From assembly GCF_028858725.1 (NCBI RefSeq), contig NC_084763.1, positions 6,820,001 to 6,884,000 on the forward strand: a DNA stretch of 64,000 nt, given 5' to 3'. The position numbers and the translations under genes are program-made. Below are positions 45,401-54,838 of this stretch, piece by piece. A model generated the notes under the pieces. It had not been told where the DNA came from and did no database searches. It saw only the letters and a program-made list of their open reading frames with translations. How positions within the stretch are numbered: the stretch's first letter is position 1; each line of letters opens with the position of its first letter. The stretch comes from Colius striatus. Lineage: Eukaryota > Chordata > Aves > Coliiformes > Coliidae.

Positions 45401-47448
45401 TGCCAACAGGGACAAGGATTCTACTCCCTCCTCCTCTAACTTACTGCATGTCATCTTGACACGCTTGTGAGCTGACTTTAACTCGCTAGAACAGCCCAAA
45501 AATGCCTCAGCGGAAAAAGTCGTTCAAGTGAACGAAAATCACATCATCTCAGTAAAAATCCAGCAAGAAGTCGAGGGCCAGCACAAAGCAAGGAACAGGG
45601 CTGTGCAGCCAAGACCAGGGATCTACAAGGGTAAGACCTCTTCTTGTTACAACCAGCAAGCTTTCAGGACAGTTTGAATGCACATGAAGCTATAGATTTA
45701 CTTTGCCATCACCTATTTCATGTGCCAAACAGTGAAGCACATTCAGAATAGCTTACAGTGGATTTATGACAAGGGATTAATATTGGTACCATTTAACTTT
45801 TCCACATTTGCAACAACATTTACAGCCTTCCTTGTCTTCTTAAGAATGTTTTAAAATAGTAAAAATGTCACCTTTGAAACCACAGCAATCTTGGTACACA
45901 AAAATAGTAGCATTTGGAGAGCACTGCTGTAAGGTTTTAAAACGGGAGGCTGAGTATGTTTGGGGAGAGACCTACATAAGTGGAGCCAGTTTTGTAATCA
46001 GCAGATTCAGGGGTTATTAGGGTAGGCCAAAAACTGGAACAGGTAAGTAGTCCTCCCATGTTCTGCCATGTTGCTAGTGCACAGCCTATAAGCAGTTTAG
46101 AGAGTTGCCACACTCAATGTGAAATGCAGTTATATTACTTTAAACACAGAGACCTTGCAAGCAAGGTCTGCCAATGGCATAGCCCCCTTTCTGCTCAACA
46201 GCTGGGAATACAGATTCTTTTCAAAGCCCTGTCCTAGGATCTTCTACATTACCAGCCTCTACCAGGAAAAGTTTGACCTGCTTTAAAGTAACAGAAGTAG
46301 AAAATGACCTCATTATCACAACGCCTGCTGAAGATTCAGTCTTGTGGAAAAGCATTTAGTCCACAGTGCTAAAATCTTTCCTATATTCCCATCTCCATGG
46401 AAACATCACAGTTTCCAAACTAACGTACTTTTCACATTTACTAGTCTTGATTTCTAACACAAATACAAGTTTCAGTAACAATCTGATAGTTTACAAGCAA
46501 AAATGAGCAGAACAGCAGCTGAAATATCACCGCTGACCTTGGTCTACTTAGAGAACTACAGCAGGTGTCAAGCTTGCCAAATCACACCATCTTATGAAAC
46601 AGTGTTTCTCAAAATTCATTTTAAAAGACACAGTAGAGCCAGTTGCAGGGCACTAACTCAGCTACAAGCACTTGAGCTTCCCTTGCAGTTTCATTGCAAA
46701 AAAATTACTGGCAGGCAATCCTTTCCTGGCAGAAAGGTAAAGAGCTCGGTGTACTTTGCCTGCAGAGCCGGGGGGGTGAGGTCTTATCGCCACGGTCCAC
46801 ACGCCACACACCCAGGTGGCCTATGGCTGGCACCTGATGCAAATCCCCAGTTGTGGCCGCTACCGTGATCCAAAGCCCAGAAGCCAGGAATGGCTGGGCA
46901 GAACTCAAACCGCACCCCGCGAATCGGCACCGCTTTTGCCCCAAAGCGGACACCGAGTGTTTGGAGGCCGGGAGCCTCCGGGAGACAGCGCCTGCCCCAG
47001 GGGCTCCGTGCCGCTGCCAGGCCGCCGCCGGTCCAAGGGCGCCCACATGGCCGGGCGGCGCCGCTCCCCCGGGCCGGCGGCGGCGGCGCCCCCTGCCGGT
47101 AGGAAGGCGGCACCCGGGCTGGTGGAGGGAGCCGTGACCCCTCCCCCACCGCCGCCCCGACGGAGCGGGCCCCGCACGGCCGCCCCCCGCAACTCCCGGC
47201 GCCCCCCCCGCCCCCGGCCGCACCTTGGTCACTGTCTTGGCGGAGCCGGCGTTGGAGGCGGCGGCCCCGGAGCCGCTGCCGTCCGCCGGGCGCGCTCCCC
47301 CGGCCGCCGCGGCCGCCCCCGCGGCGTTGGAGGCGGCGTTGGAGGCGCTGGAAGCGGCGGCGGCCCCTCGGCTGCTTTTCTCCTTCCGCTTCTTCTTGTC
47401 CCGCTTGGCGAAGAAGTCGTCGAGGCTCCTCTCCTCGGTCTCCGCCAT
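39359..47448 (-). CDS. CDV3: CDV3 (carnitine deficiency-associated protein 3 homolog), complete, 5 coding exons
   Basis: CDV3 is a small, acidic, probably largely disordered cytoplasmic protein (also called H41 or TPP36, a phosphotyrosine protein); its biochemical role is poorly known. Coding exons in transcript order: 47448-47224, 45267-45188, 42594-42458, 40740-40578, 39485-39359. Phases agree and give 243 residues and TAG, against about 258 in the longest human form. The conserved blocks in order are MAETEERSLDDFFAKRDKKK, an Ala/Gly/Ser-rich stretch, an acidic W-containing segment (KEEIDYSGLRVQ), NDNWEE, SSGPWNK, GVYRPPGAR, GPPEIYSDTQFPSLQ, then SFEVVKHK and NQYAVLGDQ. All introns are GT-AG. 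An LTR sits in intron 2 and a CR1 in intron 3. It is convergent with TOPBP1 and tandem with BFSP2. Confidence 0.95.
40578..40740 (-). CDS. CDV3: CDV3 exon 4 (aa 148-202)
   Basis: It encodes TEAPEPVASGGVYRPPGAR, a rewritten basic segment EGGRPRRAQ, then QGPPEIYSDTQFPSLQSTAK. The exon is far richer in G+C and CpG than the introns around it. The acceptor is cttaattag and the donor gtaagc. Confidence 0.93.
40978..41702 (+). mobile_element. CR1 LINE 3' part in CDV3 intron 3 (antisense to CDV3)
   Basis: Runs from gcagaaacaactccatgcac through ORF2 C-terminal sequence ([34 protein letters not shown]) to tcattctatga. An internal deletion has removed part of the [13 protein letters not shown] block. 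Confidence 0.92.
42458..42594 (-). CDS. CDV3: CDV3 exon 3 (aa 102-148)
   Basis: It encodes an acidic/basic run EKEDDESEKREEPNDNWEE, a triple glycine, SSGPWNKSAP and VVEPI. The acceptor is attctgtag and the donor gtaaat. Confidence 0.93.
42898..43450 (+). mobile_element. solo LTR of an endogenous retrovirus (ERVL-like) in CDV3 intron 2
   Basis: A block of about 550 bases opens tgttggcctcagctgggata and closes aacccgg-type sequence ending ggttaaaccatgaca. It contains cagctgacctcaactagcc, a tcaacccacaagttttcct block and a poly-pyrimidine region. I recognise this as a common bird LTR. No retroviral gene flanks it, so it is a solo LTR, non-coding. Clear target-site duplications were not seen. LTR orientation is given by its TG...CA ends. 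Confidence 0.75.
45188..45267 (-). CDS. CDV3: CDV3 exon 2 (aa 76-102)
   Basis: It reads EEDDWKEFEQKEEIDYSGLR then VQSMQI, matching the conserved acidic segment of CDV3. The acceptor is ctaacag and the donor gtactt. A serine codon is split with exon 3. Confidence 0.93.
47224..47448 (-). CDS. CDV3: CDV3 exon 1 coding part (aa 1-75)
   Basis: The ATG lies in a strong gccgccatgg context and is followed by the invariant family start. The reading frame stays open far upstream only because the region is GC-rich, so the conserved methionine fixes the start. The middle is an Ala/Ser/Asn/Gly tract with a tandemly repeated Ala-Ser-Asn-Ala unit. The donor is AAG|gtgcgg. Confidence 0.93.
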
Positions 47449-47800
47449 GGCGGCGGCGGGGCCGGCTGGCTGGGCCCTGCGCGCGGCGGCGGCCGCTCCC
47501 AACGGCGGGGCGGAGGGGGAAGGAGAAGGGGCAGCGGCGGCCCGGACCGACAGGCGAGCTCCGCACGGCGGCTGCGGCGCGTCCTCCCGCTGCCTGCCGG
47601 CCCTCGCCGAGGGGAGCGGAGCGCGGGCGCCTAAGGGCTGCGCACGGCGGGAGCCCGCCCGACGCCCGGCGGGAGGAGGCCGCCGCGCTCCACGTTGGTG
47701 GCCGCCGCTTGACACGGCCCGAAAGAGAGGGAAGGGGGGGGCGGGGAGCTGGGCCGAGCCAGCGGAATCGGGGCGGGGCCTCCCGCCTGCGGCCTCTGCC

Positions 47801-47810
47801 GCGCATGCGC
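47801..47810. promoter_or_regulatory. NRF1 palindrome (GCGCATGCGC) in CDV3 promoter
   Basis: Identical 10-base palindrome to the one in the TOPBP1 promoter, about 355 bases upstream of the CDV3 start codon. Confidence 0.6.
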
Positions 47811-47823
47811 CGCCACGGCCCGG

Positions 47824-47828
47824 CCAAT
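47824..47828 (+). promoter_or_regulatory. CCAAT box (NF-Y type)
   Basis: cggCCAATgagcgg has good NF-Y flanks and lies between the NRF1 and CRE motifs. A second, inverted box (ATTGG) is at 47941-47945. Confidence 0.45.
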
Positions 47829-47885
47829 GAGCGGCCGGGAAAGACGTGCCCGCTGTCCAGTCAGAAGTCTCCAGGGGCAAGGCGC

Positions 47886-47893
47886 TGACGTCA
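47886..47893. promoter_or_regulatory. full palindromic CRE (TGACGTCA)
   Basis: A perfect ATF/CREB consensus in the CDV3 CpG island, about 440 bases upstream of the start codon and followed by a second acgt core (cgacgtgg). Confidence 0.6.
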
Positions 47894-48259
47894 CGACGTG
47901 GGAATGCGTGACGGGCGGGGAGGCGGCGGCGCGGCCGGCGATTGGTCCGGCCGGGCGCGAGGCGGGGAAGGCGGGGCGGGGGGAGGCGCGCGGCGCCGGG
48001 TGCCCGGGCGCGTGTCCGGCGCGTGCGCCCGGCGGAAGCGGCCCCGAGCGCCTCAGCGGGTCCTCGCGCGCGCCGCCCCCTCAGCGGCCGCTGCCCGCGG
48101 GTCCGTCCCGCCCAGCCCAAAGCGGGAGCGGGACCCCGACCGAGGCTTCCTCCACTGAGCACCTCCAGAGCCGCCTCGGGGCGATGGGCAGCTCCGTCCC
48201 TCAGCCAGTCCCGCCGGCTCAGGGGGCGTCTCAGCCTGCCGCGAGGTGAAGTGGCGCTC

Positions 48260-49657
48260 GCCCGTAGTCCCGGCTGAGGTTGTTGTAAGGGGCCTCAAGG
48301 AAAAAATGCAATCAGGGACATAAATCTCACAACCGCGCCTCGCATATCCTGGGGAGACGCAGAGAAACCTTGGAGTTGGGAAGTCTGCCACCAGAGACCA
48401 TCAAAGAGCTCCGTGGAAGCCTGCCGAGACCCAGGCCGCACACGAGAGAACTATGTAAATGTGGTAGTTAGTCAGTCCCAGGAAATCTAATGCATGCGTA
48501 TTCAACAGGGATAAAAGCCGTGTTCAAAGCAGCACGAGGGAAGCACCTCCGGTGGAACGATCTCCCTCCACCTCCCTGTGCACCCAGTGCTGTAATAAAG
48601 AAATGCCTGCTTCTTAATGCTACACTGCTATTAAGTTTATGCCCAATGACTAAGACTCGTCCTCCCTGCCCCCTAGAAAGAGCTGTGTCCTTACGCTGTC
48701 ACCGTGAAGGATGCAAGGAGGCAATTCAGCTTTCATCTTGAGAAATGATGTGGTTAAGTGAGTAAGACTTGAAACACCACCCTGTCTAGGATGTCTTCTA
48801 GACATTCATACGCATGAAATTCCTGGCAGCTTTCCTAACTCAAAGCCTAGGGAATATCTGGTTCTTTTAGCATCTGCCTCACTTGTCCTTTGCAAATGCA
48901 GTGCTCTAAGGCTGGAATCACCAACTCCGGATTAGAAACTCAATACCTGTCAGGAGCAGAGTACCAAGAAAGGTGTCAGCTGTTCTGACTCAGTGGAAAC
49001 CATGGAAAATAGCAGCGATGTTTTAGGCTTTGGAGGGCTTAGGTCCAGATTTAAGGACATGCTTTGGTAGGCACTTTAAAGGAAGCATTACATATGCTGT
49101 TGTGCTTGGATTTGCCTCCCACCTAATTTTATTTTTATGTAAAACTGTGAAAACATGCTGATGCACAGCATTTGTAGTTCTCTCAGAATGCACTGTCTTG
49201 GCTTTTATGGTTCAGATTGTTGCTGTGTAAAACATTATCTTCAGGGGGGGAAAAAAAAAGCCAACATTTCTGGTTTGTATTTTTCTTCTCAAATTCAGCA
49301 ATCCTCAATCCTCAATCCTCAATACATGGAGGACGTTTGGCTGAAAAAAAAGTCTCACAGGCATGGCCTGGCAGAAGTAACGTTTGTAACACAAGGAATG
49401 TATCCAGAATGGCCGTGACGGGAACAGGAGCTCAGCAGACAGCTTTGCAGCAATCATTGGCCTGCCTGACCAACCTTTTGCAACACACAGTGCTCTGGAT
49501 GCCTCTGCTCAGGTACAGATTTACCCAGAGGGCTCTGAGAACTTTGTCTCTCCTCCTCCAGGTTATGTCAGGAGGAGACATAACTATTGCTACTGTATGT
49601 CATGGCATACAGGTCCACCTCTCGTCACCACCCTGTAGCCCTGTAGTTTTGTCATGT
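48260..49657. other. upstream spacer of CDV3
   Basis: Sequence drops quickly out of CpG richness after about 48260. I see no exon, RNA gene or dispersed repeat apart from the aatcctc tandem repeat. Confidence 0.6.
49300..49324. repeat. short tandem repeat of aatcctc units
   Basis: The 7-base unit aatcctc (shown as caatcctcaatcctcaatcc) recurs about three and a half times in the CDV3-BFSP2 spacer. Confidence 0.85.
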
Positions 49658-50240
49658 CATAGAATCACAGAATGGTAGGGGTTGGAAGGGACCTTTAGAG
49701 ATCATCTAGTCCAAACTCCTACCAAAGCAGGTTCACCTAGATCAGGTCACACAGGAATGTGTCTAGGTGGCTTTTGAAGACCTCCAGAGAAGGAGCCTCC
49801 ACACCCTCCGTGGGCAGCCTGTGCCAGGGCTCCCTCACCTCAACAGTGAAATAGTTTTTCCTTATGTTTAAATGGAACTTTTTGTGTTCCAGCTTCATCT
49901 CATCACCCCTTGTCCTGTCACTAGATACAAAAGAAAAAAGTGCTGCCCCAACCTCCTGACACCCACCATTTAGACATTTGTAAATATGAATGGGATCCCT
50001 CCTCAGGCTTCTCCAGACTAAACAGCCCCAGTTCCCACAGCCTTTTGTCATAAGAGAGATGTTCCAGTCCCCTGATCATCTTGGTGGTCCTGCACTGGAC
50101 TCTTCAGCAGTTTCCTGTCCCTCTTGAATTGGGGAGCCCAAAACCAGACACAGGACTCGGGATGAGGCCTCACAAGGGCAGAGTAGAGGGGGAAGAGAAC
50201 CTCCCTCGACCTGCTGCCCACACTCCTCTTGATGCATCCC
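49658..50240 (-). mobile_element. CR1 LINE 3' part between CDV3 and BFSP2
   Basis: Reverse-complement tail catagaatcacagaatggta at the left edge, then the complete 3'UTR and the ORF2 C-terminal block up to cactcctcttgatgcatccc. Frame-broken. Confidence 0.92.
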
Positions 50241-53200
50241 CTTAATGCTTCTTACTCGATTATCTCCATTCTGTGCTGTGAAGCTGAAAGCGCTGTAAAC
50301 TGCTTTGGCATTTGCAGAGCACAGGCAGAAGAATGCTTTGTTCCATAAATCTTGAGTGGACATCTGCTTAAGGAAATTGGAAAAGGTGCCTGTAGGTGCA
50401 GGGCAGCTCACAGAAGGGTTGTGGCAGAGTCCTTGCTGCAGCACAGGCTCCGCTTCTCCTCAGCAGCTTATCCTTTCTGTCAGCTTTGGGGTGTGAAGCA
50501 TTTGCTGACATTTCAGACCTCTATGGCTGGAAGGGAGAAAGGTTATTGTGCCCATTTTTCCACCAGTAATTGCCATCTGAAAGCAGGCAGCATGGTGCTG
50601 TGTTGAAACAATTTTACACAATGCTAGCTTGAAGTCACCTTAAAAATAATCTCTTAACTGTAGTGTAATCATGTGAAATTTGACACAGTAGGATGGCAGG
50701 CTGCAGAAGCGGTTCCTAGCTAACGTGGGACACTGCTACTCTGTGAGATCTGGAATGAAGCATGGGCTAGCACAGGGGTGGCACCCTCTGCCTCCCCCGA
50801 GGATGCAGCAGCATGTGTTCAAGCTGTGGTGCAGAAGGAGCTGTGCCTGGCTGAGGAGGACAAAGCGTGCGGATGGTTTGGTGGCACTGCTAATCCAGCC
50901 TGGTGACTAGCTGTCACCAAGGAGGGTGGCTGTGCTTTACAGCCTCGACTAATCTCTCTCCCCTTGCCCTCCCTGTGCTGCTCCTGGTATGTGTTGGATT
51001 TGCAGTGGCCTGATTCAGGGAGCTGAGTGTCAGCGCTGCATTTTGCAGGGCTGATTTTCTGCTGGTTTTGCTTCAGGAACTGTCTCCCATGATATTGGAC
51101 AGCTGTTGGTGCTAACACAAGATATGTAGCGAGTGGGGGGGGAGTAGAAATGTCCTTTTATGCAGCAGCTGGCTGTTAGATTGGGTTATCTGTACCCTCG
51201 GACTGCTTCCTGACTCTTCGTAGCAGCAAATGCTACAAATCCCTGCGTGTAAATATAGATGCGATATCAACTGCAGTAGGGCATAATAAAATCTGGTTTC
51301 TGGGTTTGGTTTTCTTAGGCAAACCAGTTGGAAACATGTTAATATGTATTTAATATAGTAACTGCTAGACTAGAGGATAAATATGAAGATAGATCAGGTT
51401 ATGAACCTTAGCACTGACAAGCCGTTGCGAAAGCCTTTAGTCTCTCCTGTTCGCAGTTTCCCACTGAAACTGTGTGGTGAAGACTGTGAAGGCTTAGACA
51501 GCTTTCAGGCTGGCAAGGCACATGGGAGGGGCTGTGTCCCTGCTTTGGTAGCCTGCAGCAATCTGCGTAAAAGGTGAGAGATTTCTTCCCAAGACCATTA
51601 GTGCTTAATAAGGAAGCACTTTGTTTTAGAAGGGCCTGATATGCTGCATTTGACTTCTGATGAACAGTCACTAAAAGAATCTTTTCTGTGGGTTTTGGTC
51701 TTTGCTGAGGATAGGGAGAAAAAAAAAGCTGCTGGAGACTCATTATTTATGCTTAGGTGCTCCCTCCTTTTCCAGTCACTTCCCCATACTAGAATACCTT
51801 GGTGATTTTGCAAGAAACTGTTTGCATTCCAATGAATCAGCATCTCAGTAGGGATCTAGTTTACTTTTTATGAAATGCTGGATCATTTGAACCTAGGATC
51901 CAAGTTTCTTTAGAACAAGAACTTGGAATGGCATATGAGAAACTTAAAAAAGGTCCATCCTTTCACATCACAGTAGGACTGTAGACTCATAATTTCACCA
52001 GGTTTATCTCTGTCAGTGACAGTTACAGAGAATAGTTTCACAGTGGGATAGGCAGCAGCGTCTTCTCATACCCGAAGAGTCACTAGGAAAACAACAAAGA
52101 TCTGATGCAACAGTGTAAATTTGTATGTTATGGGATGCATTTGATGGTTTGTAGAAGCTGCTGTCTATAATTGCAGCACAAGAGACAGAAAGAAAACCTG
52201 AAAACCTATCAGGGGGCTGCTATGAAGAAATACATAAATCATTTGTAAATCCTCTCTTCTTTCTCAAACCATAACCTGCTCTCTCTTAGGTGTCAAGAAT
52301 GAAGAGGAGTTATGTCAAAGAGTGCCATTCCTAGAAAAGCCTGCAGTTAATAACAGCCCGAGGGTCTGTGCCACCACATCTCTTGCACCACCCTTTGTGT
52401 ATATTTTCTGTCATCCTCACTGTTGTGATGGAGATTCAGCTTGGGAAGTTCTGCAGTGGCATGTAACAGTATTATCACCCACATTCTGTGAGAGGAAAAG
52501 GGAATGTGCCATCATCTGCCTTCCTTTTCTTTTCTTGTTGGATCAAAACCTTACAGATGGTAAGATGGCCTTAGGGGTGGCCTTTTTGCAGAGATCAAAT
52601 GAGGAATTGTTTGTCAAGTACCTGTACTGGGAAGCAGTTCTCTTCTATGGGGGAGTGTGCAAGGAAAGTCATGGCAATGCGTGTGTGCTGGTTCCTGGTG
52701 TTCTCTGGTAGATCACATATAGTGTGGACTTGGAGCAAATTTGATTTTATCAGTCATTAAAACTAAGGAGTTTTGTTACCTAATGCTTCAGTTAAAGATG
52801 AAAATACCTACAGGCTGCCTTTCAGATATGTTGTGTGCCATTGTGTTCTCTAGTCTGTCCTGTTTCTCTATAGTCTTTGAGTCTGCTGGGTAACTGTCGA
52901 TACTGTAAAGTCCTAATCCAACTCAAAGTATGGTTAGTGTCACTCTGCAGAGCCTGCTGAGGGAGAGCCAGCCATCTACCTAAGGCTTTGGGTGAGAAGG
53001 GACAAGACTCTAGAAGTTCTTCTGACAATGCAGGATCTGTCTTGGGACTTTATGTGACTGTACTGCAAATACAATACAATGATATTGCATTTAAGACAAG
53101 GATATCGATGTTTAACATAGAATAGAATATCAGAAGTGGAAGATGGCAAATCTTTTTCATCATGATACCATGAAAATAAGAGAAACAACCTTGGGGCACC

Positions 53201-54617
53201 TACATATTGAGGCTACATGGGTATCTGTTCAAAATAAGTTTGGACAACCTGCCTTTAAGGAATGTTGATATCAAGAAAGAGCCAAGCATGTAAAGCACAG
53301 ATATCAAAAGATATCGACATATCAGAAAGTATCACATTTGCACAAACCGACACCCTGGCTAAGGCTCTCAGCATATAGTAGAAGGGTGTGATCTGGATGC
53401 TGTGTGCACAGTGGAGGGGTAAGTTCAGTCTTGATATATTTATAACATAAAAAGAAAGAGTCTAGGTGCTCGAAAGTGGAGGGATTATTAAAATGATACT
53501 TAGTCCACCCCCCTTCAGCTGTCACTAAAAATACTGGAAGGAAAAAAAAGTCAAACAACCCCCCTGATATTCTTAGTTTTTAATATAATTTTAACAACGT
53601 GAGTAAATTGAAACCTGTAAGCAAAGCAGTTACATGAGGAAGGTCTAATAAAGTTGTTCAAGCTACAACCTACTTCGATTGTTGAATCAAACTGAATAAA
53701 GCAGGCTGCTTTGATGGGTTTTTAGCTTCCACGAACATAATTGGCAGTGACATCTTCTTTTGCTTTAACGGCAATGGTCTTCTGTGGCTGGGAGTTTTGT
53801 GATCAGCTGAAAGATAAAGAAATGAAATTGGTCCCTACTATGGATAAGAAAATTGCTGAACCAAGTACTACCCTCAGTTCAGCTGGTGCAATTTTAACAG
53901 CTTCAGCAGGATCTGATTATTAAAACAATTTCTCCCTGACCTAAGCAAAAGGGCAAGTCAGGATCTGTGGATCAGATTCTCAGAAGTCCCATGACTAATG
54001 ACTGTTAAGGATCTTAAAGCAGCCCAGCCCAGCAACCCAAACCTCTGTAAAGGCATTTATTTACAGGTTATCCTCAGAGCACAAATGTTAAAAGACTCTG
54101 AACTACGTTTCTTCACAAAAGGCACAGTCTGTGGGCCAGGCTTCATCCTCAGACATTGGGGAGAACTGGTGTGCTTACAAAGGGAGCTTCCCCAGGATGA
54201 CAGCTTTAATGTTCAGACATTAAAAGTTAGAGTTTGGAGGAGGAGAGAAGGGATCATGTACTCAAGGAAGGACAGCACAGCTGCTTTGCAGCTGCTAACA
54301 TAGCCCCCAGATGCTGTAGGACCTTGTTAATCTCAAATCTTCAGGGAAGTGAGGCTGATAGACCTACTGGTGTGTACCTAAGCCCTGTCCTTCTATCGGC
54401 ATGCTGGAGATGACTCATAGTACATCAGGAATCTCTGCACAGCTGGGTTTAGAGTGTCCTTCCCCTTTGGCAGCTTCTCCAAACCTCACCATCCACCACC
54501 CAGCTGTATGAAACACGAGAACCATCGAGTCCTCCTGCACCCAGCAGCCTCTCAAACCCTCCCCGTGGAGCATGTGTTCTCCATGCTCATGGCACACCTG
54601 CTTTTGAGGGTGAGTAC
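50241..54617. other. region between CDV3-side CR1 and BFSP2 exon 6
   Basis: Should contain the short last coding exon and 3'UTR of BFSP2 on the minus strand, at least in its high-coordinate part. A minus-strand AATAAA (plus tttatt at 54056-54061) about 560 bases beyond exon 6 is one candidate 3' end. No other gene was recognised; a 129-codon plus frame at 52322-52711 has no recognisable family. Confidence 0.5.
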
Positions 54618-54838
54618 CTGCTCTGTTCTCCATCCAGAAGGCAGTGATATGCAGCGATGTCCTTCTCCAGCTGTTGTTTGCTGGTCAGCAGGTTTTCACG
54701 ATCCCGCTGCTGCTGCTCGGTTTCTATTTTGATTTCTCCCATCTCTGCCTCCAGCTTGGAAATGACAGAGCCTAGGTTCTGCAGTTCGATGTCGTGCCAG
54801 TGCTTGGCGTCGTATAAAGAGTTCTCCAGACCCCTCTT
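54618..54838 (-). CDS. BFSP2: BFSP2 exon 6 (end of rod)
   Basis: Reads [20 protein letters not shown], then [31 protein letters not shown] and [10 protein letters not shown]. The rod-end motif is the divergent phakinin version of the usual TYRKLLEGEE. The donor gtactc leaves the last codon open to a short final exon. Read-through would stop after about 10 more residues. Confidence 0.93.

Larger units (their letters stand above)
46900..48260 (-). promoter_or_regulatory. CDV3: CpG-island promoter and 5'UTR of CDV3
   Basis: A very GC- and CpG-rich block spans exon 1 and about 800 bases upstream of the start codon. It contains a full CRE, an NRF1 palindrome, two CCAAT boxes in opposite orientations and many GC boxes, with no TATA box. 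The transcription start is probably within a few hundred bases upstream of 47448. Long open frames on both strands here are by-products of base composition. Confidence 0.85.

Noticed and set aside
46816-47634. 272-codon plus-strand open frame antisense to CDV3 exon 1
   Set aside because: Arg/Gly/Pro-rich composition typical of a GC-rich antisense shadow, with no domain.
46705-48162. 485-codon minus-strand open frame over the CDV3 promoter
   Set aside because: It overlaps the true CDV3 exon 1 and stays open only because CpG-rich DNA lacks stop codons; sequence outside aa 1-75 of CDV3 shows no family resemblance.
52322-52711. 129-codon plus-strand open frame between CDV3 and BFSP2
   Set aside because: Cys-rich translation but no recognised family, no splice context or promoter. 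About the length expected by chance in 64 kb; RNA evidence would be needed.
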